Positions 47,114-60,700 of a DNA stretch of 64,000 nt are shown here, one piece after another. The notes under the pieces were generated by a model. That model searched no databases, was not told where the DNA came from, and was given only the letters and a program-made list of their open reading frames with translations. Both the position numbers and the translations under genes were made by a program. The stretch spans positions 1-64,000 of the forward strand of contig NDFF03000373.1 in NCBI GenBank assembly GCA_002150815.3. The letters are read 5' to 3'. Position 1 is the stretch's first letter; each line of letters opens with the position of its first letter. This stretch comes from Grammothele lineata (taxonomy: Eukaryota > Basidiomycota > Agaricomycetes > Polyporales > Polyporaceae).

Positions 47114-50100
47114 GGTGGGGGAGCGCAAGAGGAGGATGGCGAACCGGCGTAAGAGAAAGAGTAGGTTATGCGTCGGGAACCGAGAACAAGTCACGTCCGC
47201 CGGGGCCGCGTCGCGCCGCGTTCGTCGCGCACGGTGCAGTCAAGTGCCCCTCCGACCGTGTGCTCGCCGATCGAACCGCATCCGCTTTACCGGGCTCGAC
47301 ATACCCTCTTTGGGCGCGCGCCCTGAAATCGGTCACTAAATCGTTCAGATCCAGGCCACGTTATCACAGGTTATCACGCCTCGGACTAAGCGCCCAACGA
47401 GTACGGCCTCTCATTGGCAGACGCCACTATCGAGGCGGCTTTGTCAGAGCCCGCCGCACACTGAAGGGGCCTGTGCCGATATTGAGTGGGTCAAGTGGCG
47501 GTTCAGGTTGATGGGGACAGCAGTATCTAGCAGACAGCGCTGACTCACAACTGACTCGACTTGCACACCCATGTCAACGAAGAGCTTATCGACGTATGGA
47601 CTTCCACATTCTTTTGAATATCCATCAAATCGCTGCGCACTACGGTCATTGAGCGTGGAAACATGTCAATCACTGTGGGATCGTTCCACTGTGAAAAACG
47701 TTCAGCTAGTGTCGCATGACGTTGGCGCGCGCGCTGTACCTAACGTTCATGCACCTCGGCTGCAGGGAATAAAAGGGTCGCAGCTTCGAGAGAGTTGGAG
47801 ATTGGTTCCTCCCCGTCCATGCTTGGTGAGCACAGAAGAGAGAAAGGGGGGGAACAGCAAGAGCGGAACGTGCGTTAGCCAAGCAGAGTATAAAAATGTA
47901 TGTCCGGGCTATCGGATACGAGCACTAGGTTTGGGTTTGAATGTACGGAATCCATGACGTTGTGACATGGCTGCGGTGGCGGCAGAGAGACGTTGGCGGG
48001 AAACTTGAGCTAAAGTGTGGGCTAGAGGTCAAGAACGATCAGCCCATTTAGTGTATGCGAGAACTTCTGGCAAGGAGAGAATATGGACCGTGACCGAATA
48101 GACTAATCAGCCCTTCCCGTGCTAATAAGACTTGGAATTTCGAGGAAGGGTTGGCTAGCCCGGAGTCGCCTGCGCGAGAGAGGCCTTACCTGGCGTCGTT
48201 CTTGTAGCCGGCGGGGACTCACGCTGAGGTAGGAATGTGACTCATAAGCAGAACCCCGTGAAGAAGCTCGTGCTTGTATGCATAGAGAAAATGACATGCG
48301 GCAAATACAGCAGGATAACCAACGACCAGGCCACTGACCTCTACAATACTTGACGCCTCCGACAGGCTGAAGAGACCACGAACATGCTGCACGGTACGAA
48401 ACAAAGAACGGCACCTAGGGAATATATGTACGTCTTGACGTGTCTTGCAATCTGATGACGGCTGGTGAGGGACACTACCAGAGTAGGATGGTGCCGAGCG
48501 GGAATATCAGAGAACGACGAGCAACCTGCTTCACAACTAGCAGTGACGGGTATATGAGCGGTACTCAAGCTGCGGAGGAGGGGAGATTATGGGAGAGAGA
48601 GACAAAGCAAGAGGGTTGGTTCAATACCACGCAAAAGTCGTGATCGCCAAGCCGCCGGCAGCTCTACGCAGACGATCTCACTGTCGGAGTCAGGGCGGCC
48701 GGGGAAGGGACGCCGCGGGACAGATCGGAGGCTGTCAGTCCTCGATCGTGAGGCGGATGACCAAGACAATTGGTCCCGGGTTATGTCGGAGTCGCAAACA
48801 CTTCCCAGCATGCGAACGTCAAGATGAAGTGCCGGATCCGGAATGGGGATGCGCTGTGTGTCGTGAAAAGCAGGGAGGCGGAGCACAGAGTCCTCTTTGC
48901 TACCCGGCGAGCACGCCATACCGGAAGAATTTGGGAGGATATGTTGGGAAGTCGTGCGGCGTGGTGGTCTGCATGAGTACACTGAATGCAATTAGAAAGG
49001 GTATCGCATGGTCCGTGGCGCTCCCGAGACAATATACAGCGGCTGGCAAGGGACACAACAACAGAAGCCATTGAAGTCGTCAACTTCACCGCCGTAAAAC
49101 TTGCTGCGAACGCCGGTTCTGACGCGCAACCTCCTTCGCGATAACGGCTGTTCAGTGAACATCGTCTTCGCTCCTCATCCGACCAGCAACGATGCACCCC
49201 AAGAACGTGCGCCAAGAAGACAACACGACGCGAGCGGCACCGCACAGTCGGGAATGAATGCTTACCGGCGAGAACTGGGCCAGCAATGACGACGAGGGGC
49301 CCGCCATTGATTCCGGCGTTGTGGAACCGCGAGTGCATTTCCGGCACATGGATGTTTCGGTTTCCAGTTTACAGTATAAAGACCGCGAATCGGAGATGAT
49401 GGTTACTCAAAAGAGGCCTTGCCGAGCGGGAGGCCATGGAAGGAGATTGCCTACTTACGAAAATGTGAGAACCTTGACGAATCCGCAATGGAGAATACTA
49501 TCGATGGTGCTCACTAGCACCCCACTGGCATATCGATGCCGCGCAAGACGAGGATACTTCTTGACGTCAAGTAACCTCGAACGGGATGCTTGCATGCATA
49601 CCCAGCCAAACAAACCGCGTGGGTCTCCTTGTCTGAACGTCCGAAAGCCGATTCGGAATGCATCGGCACTCTATGAGACGCTTCCATTGCCTCAGTCAGT
49701 GCACGTATTCACTGTATGATACTTCAGGCGGCTTACACAGGGAGGAACCATCGGGATGATAGACATACGCGTTCACAACAAGCGCAATCGCGCGCGCCGC
49801 CCGTGGGTGCAGTTAGTGCGGGCGAAGTAGACGTCCCGGCTGGATAGACGAATCGGCGGCCATCTCGACTCCCCGTCGCACGATCTCCGCCGTGTAGGAC
49901 GCCGGCGCAGTGCCCTTTTCGAACGAAGCGGCTGTGCCAAGAGAAAATAGAGTGAACGCGGTGAGTGACCCACGCAGACGATCATACAACGCGCACCTCG
50001 CGAATCGCTCCCACGGAGCCTATCAAGCGTCTCTCCCACTCCACGACGCGGCCAAGCATGGCTGCTCCCCGTTTCCAAGCCAAGCACGGGCGGAGGGCTT

Positions 50101-50625
50101 CCGGCTATCCCTCGATAGCGGTGCGCGAGGAGGGCGGGACGAGTGGGCGCGGGCATTTTCACACCTTCCATGCTGCGGGCGGCGCGAAGAAGGCGCATTC
50201 CAGTGAAAGCCAAGCCTCGATTCCCGTGCGCTGAGCGCAGCGAGGCCTCGCGAGGCGCAGTGGGATCGCCGAGAAAGTACGGAAGGAGTGAGACGAAGAA
50301 GGGCCAAGGGCGACACGCGCGGCATACGCGAGCGGTCGCAAAGCGAGAGGCGCGCGCGCTCGGGCGGCCCGGGCGTGCGGAAGAAATGCCTCGGTAGAAG
50401 CGAGCCGCCCGTTTGGGAGTTCGAGGAGGACCCTCACCGTGGAACGGGATAGCGGTATGTTTTCGCATCTTGTTACGCGTTTTTGCTCGGCGTTTTGGAG
50501 TGCGCGTCCCCGATATCGCATAAAATGGTGGGGCTTGCCAGGGGAGAGGAGCAGAACGCGCCGTTCTGCGCCCTCCCCCAGCAAGCACATCTCGCCAGCT
50601 CGTCAAGATCTCGAGTCGACGCACG
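47114..50625. other. 3.5 kb interval without a supported gene
   Basis: Holds the ABCC promoter at the left and that of the first efflux-carrier gene at the right. The longest frame (50648-49773, minus) has an Arg/Ser-rich random composition and overlaps the start of the next gene, so I reject it. A minus-strand segment at 49347-49260 followed by GTAAGC looks exon-like, but I could not extend it. Confidence 0.4.
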
Positions 50626-52490
50626 ATGCCTTCCGCCGCGTTCCTCATCTACTCGGGCGTGATGCCTCTCATTAAAACGTATGTTCCTCGCTCTATACAC
50701 CGTGTCTCGAGGTGAGCTGACCGTGGTCATCCAGGTACATCACGATCGCCGCAGGATATGTCATCGCGAAAATGGGCCTCTTTCCCGCTGCAGCGTCGCG
50801 TGGTGCATCACTGGTCACCATGAACATCGCTCTGCCCGCTCTTATCTTTGCCAATGTCATCCCTGCCTTTACCCCGTCCAACATCGCGTCCCTGGGTCCG
50901 CTGTTCCTTACGGCGTTCACCTACCAGGCGATCGGCTTTACGTTCGGGTACCTCATCCGAGAGATCTGCTATGTTCCTCGCAATTTCTGGCAAGGCATCG
51001 TTGTCCTCACTGGCATGAGTAACTGGGGAAATCTTCGTAAGTGGCCTTCGTGATCCCCCGTCTGCTATTAATCTCATGTCCGACGTCTTCCCCAAGCTAC
51101 TGCCGTGGTCTTGACCGTAACCGAGGAGCCACCATTCAACCCCGATACGGATCCTGCACGTACGTCTCCTTCGTTTCGACTGCCCTATTGTTTGCTCATC
51201 TACCGCCAACCAGTCGGCATTTCTTACATTTCAATCTTCATCGTCTCATACCATATCGTCTTCTGGATGCTCGGCGCCGCCCACTCAATCTCGTGGGACT
51301 ACCTCCCGGGCGTTCCTCAGGGCGAGGCAGCGGAGCGCCGCGTGTCATGGAAGGAGAAGCCCATCGGGAGCCTCATCACACGTTACATTCTCCGGCAACC
51401 CGTCCCCAATTCCTTCGCTCTCTCTCCCACACCACAGGGCGACGAGGAGTCGCTGGAGAAGCGCAGTAGCGAGGTGACCGAGCTTCCGGTCTCGGCGGAT
51501 GTGACCCGGTGCCCGACTCCTGTTGCCGGTGCCTCTGGAGTCGCAGAGGTCACTTCGAGCCCTAAGCAGGAGAAGGCGGAACTGAACGACGAGGCGGCGG
51601 TTGCAGCCGCGGCCTTGAGCCCTCCCACCGTGACGGCGTTCCAGCGCGTCAAGAGGGTCCTCAAGCCGCTTTCTGTCGTCGTCACCCCCGTCACGATGAC
51701 TCTCGCGATCTCGCTACCTATCGCTCTCATCAATCCTCTGAAGGCACTCTTCGTGGACATCTCGAAGGAGGGCGGTCCCGCCTTCTTCGGGCCCGACAAC
51801 CGCCCCCCATTGGCGTTCATGATCGACACCGGTATGTGTCTTACGCTACCTCACGAGAGGAATATATACTAAATTACTCAATTCGTAGCTCAATTCTTGG
51901 GAGGGATCACCGTTCCGCTGGCGCTCATCCTCCTCGGAGTCAGCTTCGCGCGGATTCAGCTCGCACGTCCCCTCTCGCGCCTGCCAATAATGGCGATGTT
52001 CATGTGCACGATGGCAAAGATGGTGTTCCTGCCCGTCGTCGGTGTCTTCATGATCCAGGCGATGACCAACTCTGGTTTCATCGACCGGAAGGAGATCACG
52101 CTCCGCTTCATTCTCATGTTCCTGAGTGGAACGCCAACAGCTGTCAAGTGAGTCCGCACCGGAAGCAGAGATGCTTATGATACTGACGACGGCTTAGCCA
52201 ACTCATCGTTGCCTCACTGTACGCACCAGAGGGCAAGACAAACACCCTTGCAGTAAGTTTGCTTAACGCTTGACAATATATATTAGCTAACGAAAACAAC
52301 CTAGGCATTCCTTTTCGTCCAATGTGAGTATTTGCAGATAATCAACCGTTTTCGTCGCAGACAGCTGACATTATTACAGACGTCTTCATGATCATCTCCT
52401 CTTCGTGAGTGGCATTGTTTCTCAGAGCCTATCTCTCGCTTACGCTCGCCTTCCAGGGCTCTTACTGCGGTTGCGCTGCTTCTGCTCTGA
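50626..52490 (+). CDS. Auxin efflux carrier (AEC/PIN-like) family membrane transporter, copy A
   Basis: Nine exons (50626-50678, 50735-51036, 51097-51159, 51214-51831, 51889-52147, 52198-52252, 52305-52323, 52380-52404, 52457-52490) close in phase and give 475 residues. Family Mem_trans: an N-terminal bundle of hydrophobic helices (FLIYSGVMPLIKTYITIAAGY, ALPALIFANVIPAF, GPLFLTAFTYQAIGF), a hydrophilic central loop of about 120 residues, and a C-terminal bundle (TPVTMTLAISLPIALINPL, GGITVPLALILLGVSF, LRFILMFLSGTPTAVNQLIVASLYAP, ALTAVALLLL). The motif GMSNWGNLPTAV is typical of fungal members. In yeasts such proteins sit in endoplasmic reticulum or other internal membranes; the substrate in fungi is not settled, and auxin is not implied. 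It lies 1.4 kb upstream of a second copy in the same direction. Confidence 0.93.
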
Positions 52491-53902
52491 TCGGGGGTCT
52501 CATTTTCTCAAGTACGCACATGGCTTTTCACGCGTTTCACGGACTGCTTCACGGATTTCCACGAACCCACCCAACCGCCGAACCTACCCCTAGATAGAAC
52601 GGTCAGGATGCCTGTTTGTATCGTTAGTCACTTCTTGCATACTGGGTTTCCTATTTACCAGCGCTGTGCGAATCCGTACGTTATCGATCACACGCAAGAA
52701 TAGCTGCTGTCTGATTCATTGTGCCTTTGCACGCAACGACAAGCCCGGTTGCCCACTGTCTACGCAAGTGCGTGGTTAAGTCAGATGCTCATTCGGGTAT
52801 GGCAACCTTGCGCAGTGAGATTTAACCATTGCGGTGTTTGGTCGGCCCGAGGGGATCCTGCGTAGTAGGCAGGGATTGCCCGTCAGTCCCTGTCAGCTGC
52901 GCCGACGGGGCGCTGGTGTGTCCACACTAGCACCCCCTTAAGGAAGATTCTTTAGATTGGCGAGATCGCGTGAGCACCTGGTGTCGATTTCCCACTGGTT
53001 TGCTACTTTACTTACTTTCTGCCAAGGTCCATCATGCATGGCATGGTCATGTGCGCTCTATTGCCGAGAAACGGCGCCTTCTGTTAAGGAGTGACCAAGG
53101 ACGTACGTACAGACTCGGAGGCAGGACGGTGAATGCGTGGCGACATCCAATGCCCAGAGATGTCACTTCACGGTTCGCGGGGAACCACCAGTTTGGTTGT
53201 TTCTAACTACTGTGAACACTCACCAATCCTTGGACGGTGGCCCGGGTGACAGGCTCATGAGCTCCAAGTCAGTAGAATCCTCCATTCTTACGGCGACTGT
53301 TCCGGACTCCATCCCGGGGAAATTCCCTCTCCTCCCCCTCTTGGATCACCAATAAGAAGATATGATAGCTTTTGGCGTTCTCGTGGCGGTTTGTTCATGC
53401 TTATCTTTGACAGATAATGTGCGCGCACGGCGCTCACCGCAGTCGGAGGCGTCTTCAGCGCCGCATTGCCCTCATGATCAAGTCATGGTCGAACGAGATG
53501 TAAAGCACCGCGTTCGAGCGTAGGCACAGGGTGCGCCAGCGTGTCGAGGATGTGTCGTGGATGACGAGGAACAAGGCGCGCCCGACAGACGCGAGGGCTG
53601 GAACGCCGGTGGTGGTGAGGCCGGAAGACCGGGCCGGCGAAAATGGAGGAGGCGGAGGCCCGAAATATCCGCCGGGGTCGGCTGAATCCCTCACACGAGG
53701 ACCACCATGGATCACAGGCGGGCGATATACATGTTTGCATCTGACTCTTCTCTCTTCTTTGCTCTTCCTTCCCTCTCCCCTCGCGCGCCCCCCAAGCCGT
53801 GACCGGCCAGCGTCGCGAGCTGGAACCCCCTCACACAACGTTTGAAGTCCTCATCAACTCAGCACTTGACGGTGCTCACGTTCAAGAGTTCGAGTCACAA
53901 TC
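52491..53902. other. Interval between the two efflux-carrier genes
   Basis: 1.4 kb containing the terminator of copy A and the promoter of copy B. A small imperfect inverted repeat lies around 52910-52930 (CTGGTGTG..CACACTAG). No gene is supported. Confidence 0.45.
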
Positions 53903-55971
53903 ATGACTTCTGCGTCCTTCCTCATCTACTCGGGCATCATGCCCCTCCTTAAGACGTACGTTCTCAATCCCTCAGTATCTCCATGTTCGTCTTGGAGCAA
54001 TAACTCTCTTCAGGTACATCACGATTGCTGCTGGGTATGCAGTGGCGAAGATGGACCTCTTTCCCCCAGCCGCAGCGCGCGGTGCATCTCAAGTGACCAT
54101 GAACATGGCCCTCCCCGCGCTTCTCTTCGCCAATGTCGTCCCCGCATTCACGCCCTCAAACATCTCCGCCTTGGGTCCACTTTTCCTCATCGCTTTCACC
54201 TATCAAGCCATCGGGTTTATGTCGGGCTATATCATTCGTGAGATTTGCTACGTTCCTCGCGATTTTTGGCAAGGCATCATCGTTCTGTGCGGGATGAGCA
54301 ATTGGGGTAACTTGCGTAAGTTTAGCGTCTTATGTGGTCGTGGTAGTGTAGCGTGCTAACGTACAGGTACAGCCACTGCTGTGGTCCTGTCCATAACGCA
54401 GCAGCCGCCATTTGATCCTTCAACCGACGAGGCCTGTGCGTATTCCTACTCTTGTTCTACGGTTCTGACTTCTGGAGAAGATTTCTCACTCGTTCCTTCT
54501 CGCTGAATCCAGTGGGCGTCTCTTACGTGTCCATCTTCATCGTGGCCTACCACATCGTCTTCTGGATGCTCGGAGCCGCCCATTCGCTCTCATGGGACTA
54601 CCGCCCAGGAGTCCCGCAAGGAGAGGCGGCGGAGCGCCGCGTGTCGTGGAAGGAGAAGCCCCTCGGTAGCCTCTTCGCGCGCTACATCCTGAAGCAGCCT
54701 GTCCCCAACTCCTTCGCTCTCCCCGCCCCCAGCTTGCACAAGGACGAGGAGGCACAGTCAATATCAGAGAAGAAGGGCAGCGTGGAGGTTTCGGAAGATT
54801 GCACGCTTGATAGGGCGGGCGATGATGCGGGTCCTTCCGCCGTCTCGGATTCTATTGTGGCCGCACATCCAGACCCGGATGTTCAGCTCGCTCGCCGTAC
54901 CTCGCGCCTCTCCACCACGACAGCGCCTTCGATCTTGCCCCTCGCGCACCGCCGGGGCTCTGTGTCTGCGAGCGGCGCGCCGGACACCCTTCCCCCACCG
55001 GTGCCCCCACCTACCCCCGCGCACTCGACACGCGACCTGCCCGAGGAGGATGCGGACGCTAACAGCATCACCCCCACGCTGCACGGCGCGCGACGCATCG
55101 TGCGCGTGTTCCGCCCCCTCGCGGCCGTCATCACGCCAGTAACAATCACGCTCGCGATTTCGCTGCCCATCGCGCTCATTGCGCCGCTGAAGGCGCTCTT
55201 CGTCGACATCTCGGACCAGGGCGGGCCGGTCTACACAGGGCCAGACGGGCGCCCGCCGTTGGCGTTCATGATCGACACCGGTACGTGCCATTTCCTTTTT
55301 TCGGCTCCTGCATCCGGCAGTCATTATTAACCAAAACCTGGTGTACAGGCTCGTTCTTGGGTGGTATTACTGTCCCGCTCGCACTGGTACTCCTCGGCGC
55401 GAGCTTTGCACGCATCCAGCTTCCGCGACCGCTCACCCGCCTTCCCCTCATGGCGATATTCCTTTCGACGATGGCGAAGATGGCTATACTTCCCGTCATC
55501 GGCGTATTCCTTGTTCAGGCGATGACCAACGCCGGCTTTGTTGATCGTAAGGCGATAACACTGCGATTCGTTATGATGTTCCTGAGTGGGACACCCACGG
55601 CTGTGAAGTGAGTGTGCTTCGGCTGGTCGCTGGGAGAGCGCTATGTGCTAACTCTAGCACAATAGTCAACTCATTGTCGCATCACTGTATGCCCCAGATG
55701 GAAAGGTGGACACGCTCTCAGTAAGTTAACTCTGGCATAACACATCGAAAGAGACATGCTCATCTTTACAACTCCACAGGCATTTCTCTTCGTGCAATGT
55801 AAGTGGCAGGGCCATGGTCTCGAAAACTTGTTTAAGCTAACACCCCCACCCTAACAGATGCTTTCATGTTCATATCCTCTGCGTGAGTTTTCTGATCGAG
55901 TCTCCCTAAGAAATATCAGACTCAAATCATGACCCAGTGCTCTCACTGCCGTCGCACTTCTGCTGCTATAG
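53903..55971 (+). CDS. Auxin efflux carrier (AEC/PIN-like) family membrane transporter, copy B
   Basis: Nine exons (53903-53955, 54014-54315, 54373-54435, 54513-55280, 55349-55607, 55666-55720, 55780-55798, 55858-55882, 55938-55971) close in phase and give 525 residues. Sequence parallels copy A throughout the helices (FLIYSGIMPLLKTYITIAAGY, GMSNWGNLPTAVVLS, WKEKPLGSLFARYILKQPVP, VTITLAISLPIALIAPLKALF, MFLSGTPTAVNQLIVASLYAP). The hydrophilic loop in exon 4 is 50 residues longer than in copy A and differs strongly, with Ser/Pro/Asp-rich sequence (about 54740-55080). The divergent loop suggests different regulation rather than a different transport core. The final exon is again 34 bases long. 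A tandem duplicate of the gene at 50626. Confidence 0.93.
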
Positions 55972-57712
55972 TGCAACATCAGCACTCCCTTACAGCTCAT
56001 TATCCACATTCATAGAGCAAGTCGTGGATCACAAGCACCGCCGTAAGCGCACTGAAGGTCGCTACCCACTTGTCTCGCCAGAAACACTCTCCTCCGCAGT
56101 CTGTACGGCCCACACTCGCGTCAAACTACGACCTGTCCACGACTTCACGCGCATAGATGCCCATCTCGCCGTCGAATCACGGCTCATTCCACACACTTTA
56201 CACCTTCTCGTACCCGGAACAATCATCCTGTAGATAGAACCCCTACGCTTCGCTCACATGCTTACTTCCTCTTACCCACGGCCTCCCTTACTGTTTACTG
56301 TATCGCTAGATCCCACACCGACTGCGCTATTCGCCTGCTTTCGAGTCCGCAGCCACTCTCCTCTTCCACGCTTCATCACGCCGTAGATGCCTAGCACTGT
56401 CAGATATCGACATCCTTGCCGTTACGCGTAAAATCTACAGCGCCCGCCGTCGTGCGCGGTTCTGATCGACGACCGTCAACAGCCGTCATGCGCGTGTCCC
56501 AAGTTCAGACCCACGTATTGGCGAACGCCCGCCGACTACTTCCAGCGGGGAGCCACCGTGGACGCCTCGCGCAGTACCGCGGGGGTGGTTTTCTCATCGC
56601 GCATGGAAGCCCGCCTGGAAGATCCAGCGACCCTACGCGTACATAAGTGCTGTGCCCGCACGCCGCGCCACGCTGCCTTGGCCACGGGCTCGAGCTTCTC
56701 CTGTTCAAACGCTTGGCGGCCCGCGCGCCCTATCCGTCCTGGGATGGATACTCCTACGCTTACTCGCGCCTTGGCCGCGGACCCATTCCCAAGACCTCAA
56801 GACCCCAAGACTCTCAAGATCGGGACCGGGGAAATCTCACGCACACGCGAGGGCTACCCTCGCTCCGCGTGGCGCCTGCGCGTCCGAGTGGAGGTCGACG
56901 GCGCTGCAAGTGTGGGCGGGTCTTGGCTTGTATGCGCAGTATGGGAACGAAGCGCTACACGAGTGAGGCAGCCAAGGAGGCATTTAGACGTCCTGCGGGA
57001 ACGTCGGGCGCTTTCGCGCCCTTCGGGCCTCGCAGGCCCTCGGGAGCGTGAGCACGAACGCCGCGCGCGGCCCCGAGGACGATGGGATTCGGGGACTCGA
57101 GAAACGCGCGGGTACGGGGTGGGTAGATGATCCTCGGTGCTGCGCAGAAACGCTGGGCGGCGACGATGGGAGAAGTGGTGTGACGCTCTCGCACGGGGTT
57201 ATCCACCCACGGCGGTCGCACGCGATAAATCGCTAGGTTCGGAGCAAGCCCCTTGCTCCGGCTACTATCTTCCATCGTTGGTTGGGTACGCTCGCCACTG
57301 TAATGCGTCGCGTCGAGCCCGCCCTTGAACACAGCCTGACGCGCTGGGACGCGACGCGCTTCTTGGCTTGCTCGTACTTCTGACGCTTCTTGACACGCGG
57401 GTTCCGCGCGCTCTTGCTGCGAGAGGGCGTGAGCCCCTTGTATTGTGAACACTGACACAGGATGCGTCGGAGCAGTCGACTCCTAGAATTAGAAAGATGA
57501 GGCATACGAAAAGCGCACCGAAGAGACGGGTGGCGCCATTAGAGCCAGCCATCTCGAACGCGAGCTGTCGCGGACCACTGTGCGAAATCAGGAACTTCGA
57601 GCGACGTGAAAGAGCAGGATGTGGGCGTGTTGAGACTATGATACAGTACATTGCGACTCCGTCGAGTATTTTCTTCAACCACTGCTGCGCTGCGTCCTGG
57701 GCACGTCCACGC
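55972..57712. other. Interval between efflux-carrier copy B and DPP III
   Basis: 1.7 kb between converging genes, including both 3' UTRs. 56400-57100 is GC-rich, with frames open on several strands but no protein-like composition. No gene is supported. Confidence 0.45.
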
Positions 57713-60700
57713 CTAGAGCTTGCGCTCGATGAAGCTCTCGATCGTGCCCGCAGGGCTGAGCGGGTACTCCTTGAGGACGACCTCCCCGTTCTCCACAAAC
57801 GTATTCGGCTGCACGAACACCTTGCGGGGCTGCACGATGATCATCAGCATCCCTCCCTTCTCAACGCTGCAGGCCGTAAGCCCAGAAAACTCAAAGGCGA
57901 CTCACCAATTTCTTCCTAAGCACCAAATCCCTAACCTCCCCCTCCCACCCCGGAAGCGGGTCCGTCAAGCGCGTATAGAACTCACGCGCCCCGGCACCGT
58001 CCGCCGTGCTCTTCCGAACCTGGAGCTCGATGAGGAGCTTCCCCGCCGCGGCGCGGCCCTCGGAGAGCACCTTGGCGCGGTCGACGCGCACGTAGGCGTT
58101 GGAGAGCGTGCCGTCGGCGCTGCGGACTTCTTCGAGGCGGGCGATGCCGGAGCGGATGAGGTGTTGGGTGATGCCCATGCTGTGTGCGCGAGATGAGTGA
58201 GGATGAAGGTGGGAAGGGGGAGGGGAAGGGGGGATAGGAGGGGAGGGGGCGTACCGGGCCTGCATGTGCGCCTGGCCGTGCTTCTTGTTCACGGGGTCGT
58301 AGAACTCGAGGGCGCGGATACCTGCGCGGGCCATGAAGAGGAAGGTGACGTATTGAAGGTCCTCGATGTCTTGTTTTTCTGTGAACTGAAGCGCAAGTCA
58401 GCCTTCTGAGGAAGACGGACAGTCAATGGAGCGCACCCCGAAGAGCTTGAGGATCTCGAGGTTGCTAACGACTGAATCGCGTCTAGTCAGTCTGTGTGTT
58501 AACACGGGAAGAAGTGACTGGACGCACGATAGAGCGCCACGGTCTCCGCCCTGCACTCCTCCATCGACGACGACACCTCCCCAAGCACCGAATCCGACGT
58601 CTGCCCGGGCTTATACCACGACGTCCTACCCAGGAACCAATCAGCCCCCCTCCCCCCTAAGCTCACAAAACGCGCATGCACGCCAGCGCGCGACACTCAC
58701 ACAGGCTTCCCAGTGAGAGGGTTAATGACCTTCTCGGGGTCAAAGTTCTTCGTCCCGTCCGCGTTCTCCTTGAAGAGCTTCCCGCTGCCGTGCCCGAGCA
58801 GCTCGTGGTTCGCGACCTGGACCTCGAAGGATTTCGAGTCCCACTTGTTGTAGAGCGCCACGTCGTCGGGGTGGATGAACGTCAGCTCTTCGTCTGTTGT
58901 AGGGGTGTTAGTCTCGGGAGTGGGGAATTGGGGAGGCGGGGCGTACTGGGTGCTTTTGCTGCGAGGATGTTCTGGCGTGCTGGGTAAGTATTTGGTTGCG
59001 ACGGAGAGCGCCACCGCGACTTACAGCCAAAGAGACGTTCTTGAAGCCCACGGACTCCCGGATCTCGTAGTAGTTCGGGATCTAGCGCGACGTGAGTCTC
59101 TTCTCCAACACCGACCCCACGAGCACGCTTACGTTGATACCAGCAGGGATACCTACCACCCAACATCAGCTACGCTCATATAGTAGCACATCACGACAGA
59201 CAGCCAACTCACCTCCCGTCGCGAACGTCAACACCTCCAGCGCCGTAAAGTCCGGCTTGCGGAACACGTCCACCTCAAAGTCCTTGCCCCACGGGAGCGT
59301 CTTGAGGTGCTCGGGCGCGTCGCTCACCATCTTCTCGTACCGCGCGCTCAGCGCTTTGTCGACGATCGCGGTGAATCCTGCGCTTTGACGTCAGCACTCG
59401 CTCTTCGAGAGGGGATAGAGGGTTGTGTGGAAGGGAGGAAGGGAGGAAGGACGCACCCTCCCACTCGGCGCGCCCGCCGTACGGGTCCATGTACGTCTCG
59501 ACGAAGCCGATGTAGCTCTCGACGACGGGGCCGACGTCCTTCACCCAGTGCTCGGAGCCCTTCTTGTGCGCATCGATGGAGCCGGTCGTGAAGCTAGGGA
59601 AGGGGGGAGGGGGAGGGAGGGGGCTATGAGGCGAGGGAGGCTGCGCTCGAGGGTGGATACGCTTACGACTCGATGTATCCGTCGAGCATCGCGGCTTGGT
59701 GCTCGCCCGATGCGTACTTCTTCGCCTACGAGCGCACAAGCATGTTTGAGGTCCCTCGTCTCGCGAATACGCCAGGAAAAGAGCACACGCACCTCAGTCA
59801 GGGCAGTGGCGGCCTTCTGCATCGCGTCCGCAAAGTCCCCATACTGTACGGACAGCGTCGCGTGCCTCTCTGCGATCTTGATCTCGTGTTGAGTAGTGGC
59901 TTTGGCCTCCGCGGAGGCGACGAGTAGCGTGAACTTGTTCGGGCTCTCCTTCCGCACCCTACGTCCACCCTCAATGAGCACTTCCTCTCATCGGACTGTC
60001 CCCAAGCTCGCGCCCGTGCTGACACCAGAGAAAGAAGCACTCACCGCGTGTTCAAAACCGAAACGTCCATCTTCTCCGCCGCCGCCTGGATCGCCGCGAC
60101 CTCCTCGTCCGTCACCGGCTCCCCCAGATAATAGTTCGAGACGTGCCCGAGCGAGCGCTTGCCGAGCGAGTTGGCCGCCTCGGGCTCGAGCGCGTAGATG
60201 TGCGCCTTGAGCTCGTCCCAGAGCGGGGCGGCGTTCGCGGCGGAGGCGGAGGCGGCGACGACCGCGCCGAACTTGTCGCAGGGGACGCGCGGGACGACCT
60301 TGGTGTACCCGAAGGATTTGTAGTTCGCGAGGTTGCTTAGGACCTGGGCGAGAGAGGCGGACGGCTCAGCGCTGTCGTGTCCGAGTGCTCCGCCGCGCAG
60401 GGAATGGGGAGAGGAGAGCACGAAAGGAGAGACGCACCTGCGCAGAATATTGCAACAAGTCCTCCCATTCAGCATCGGACAGCCCAGCTTTCTTCTGGAG
60501 CGCGGCGAGGTCTGCGAGCTTCCCGCCGTCGCTGAAAGTCGCGATAATGAGGTCGTAGAGCTTGTCCGCGTAAGGCGTAGCCTGGCCGAGGATGACGCGT
60601 GCCCCGGCCCAGGACGCGGCGCCGACGTAGTGCGCGTAGAGCTTCTCCTTCGAGCTGCGCGCATGGTTAGGAAGGGCATGGTAGAAGTGGTAGGAAAGTA

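Noticed and set aside
48587..49347. Overlapping frames on both strands
   Set aside because: No family signature; exon-like stretch at 49260-49347 (minus) could not be extended in phase.
49773..50648. 291-codon minus-strand frame
   Set aside because: It overlaps the first exon of the efflux-carrier gene, is Arg/Ser-rich throughout as expected of a shadow frame in GC-rich DNA, and has no recognisable domain.
50000..57100. Suspected repeat shared by the GC-rich stretches at 50.0-50.4 kb and 56.6-57.1 kb
   Set aside because: They share composition and a few short words only; by eye I found no aligned repeat.
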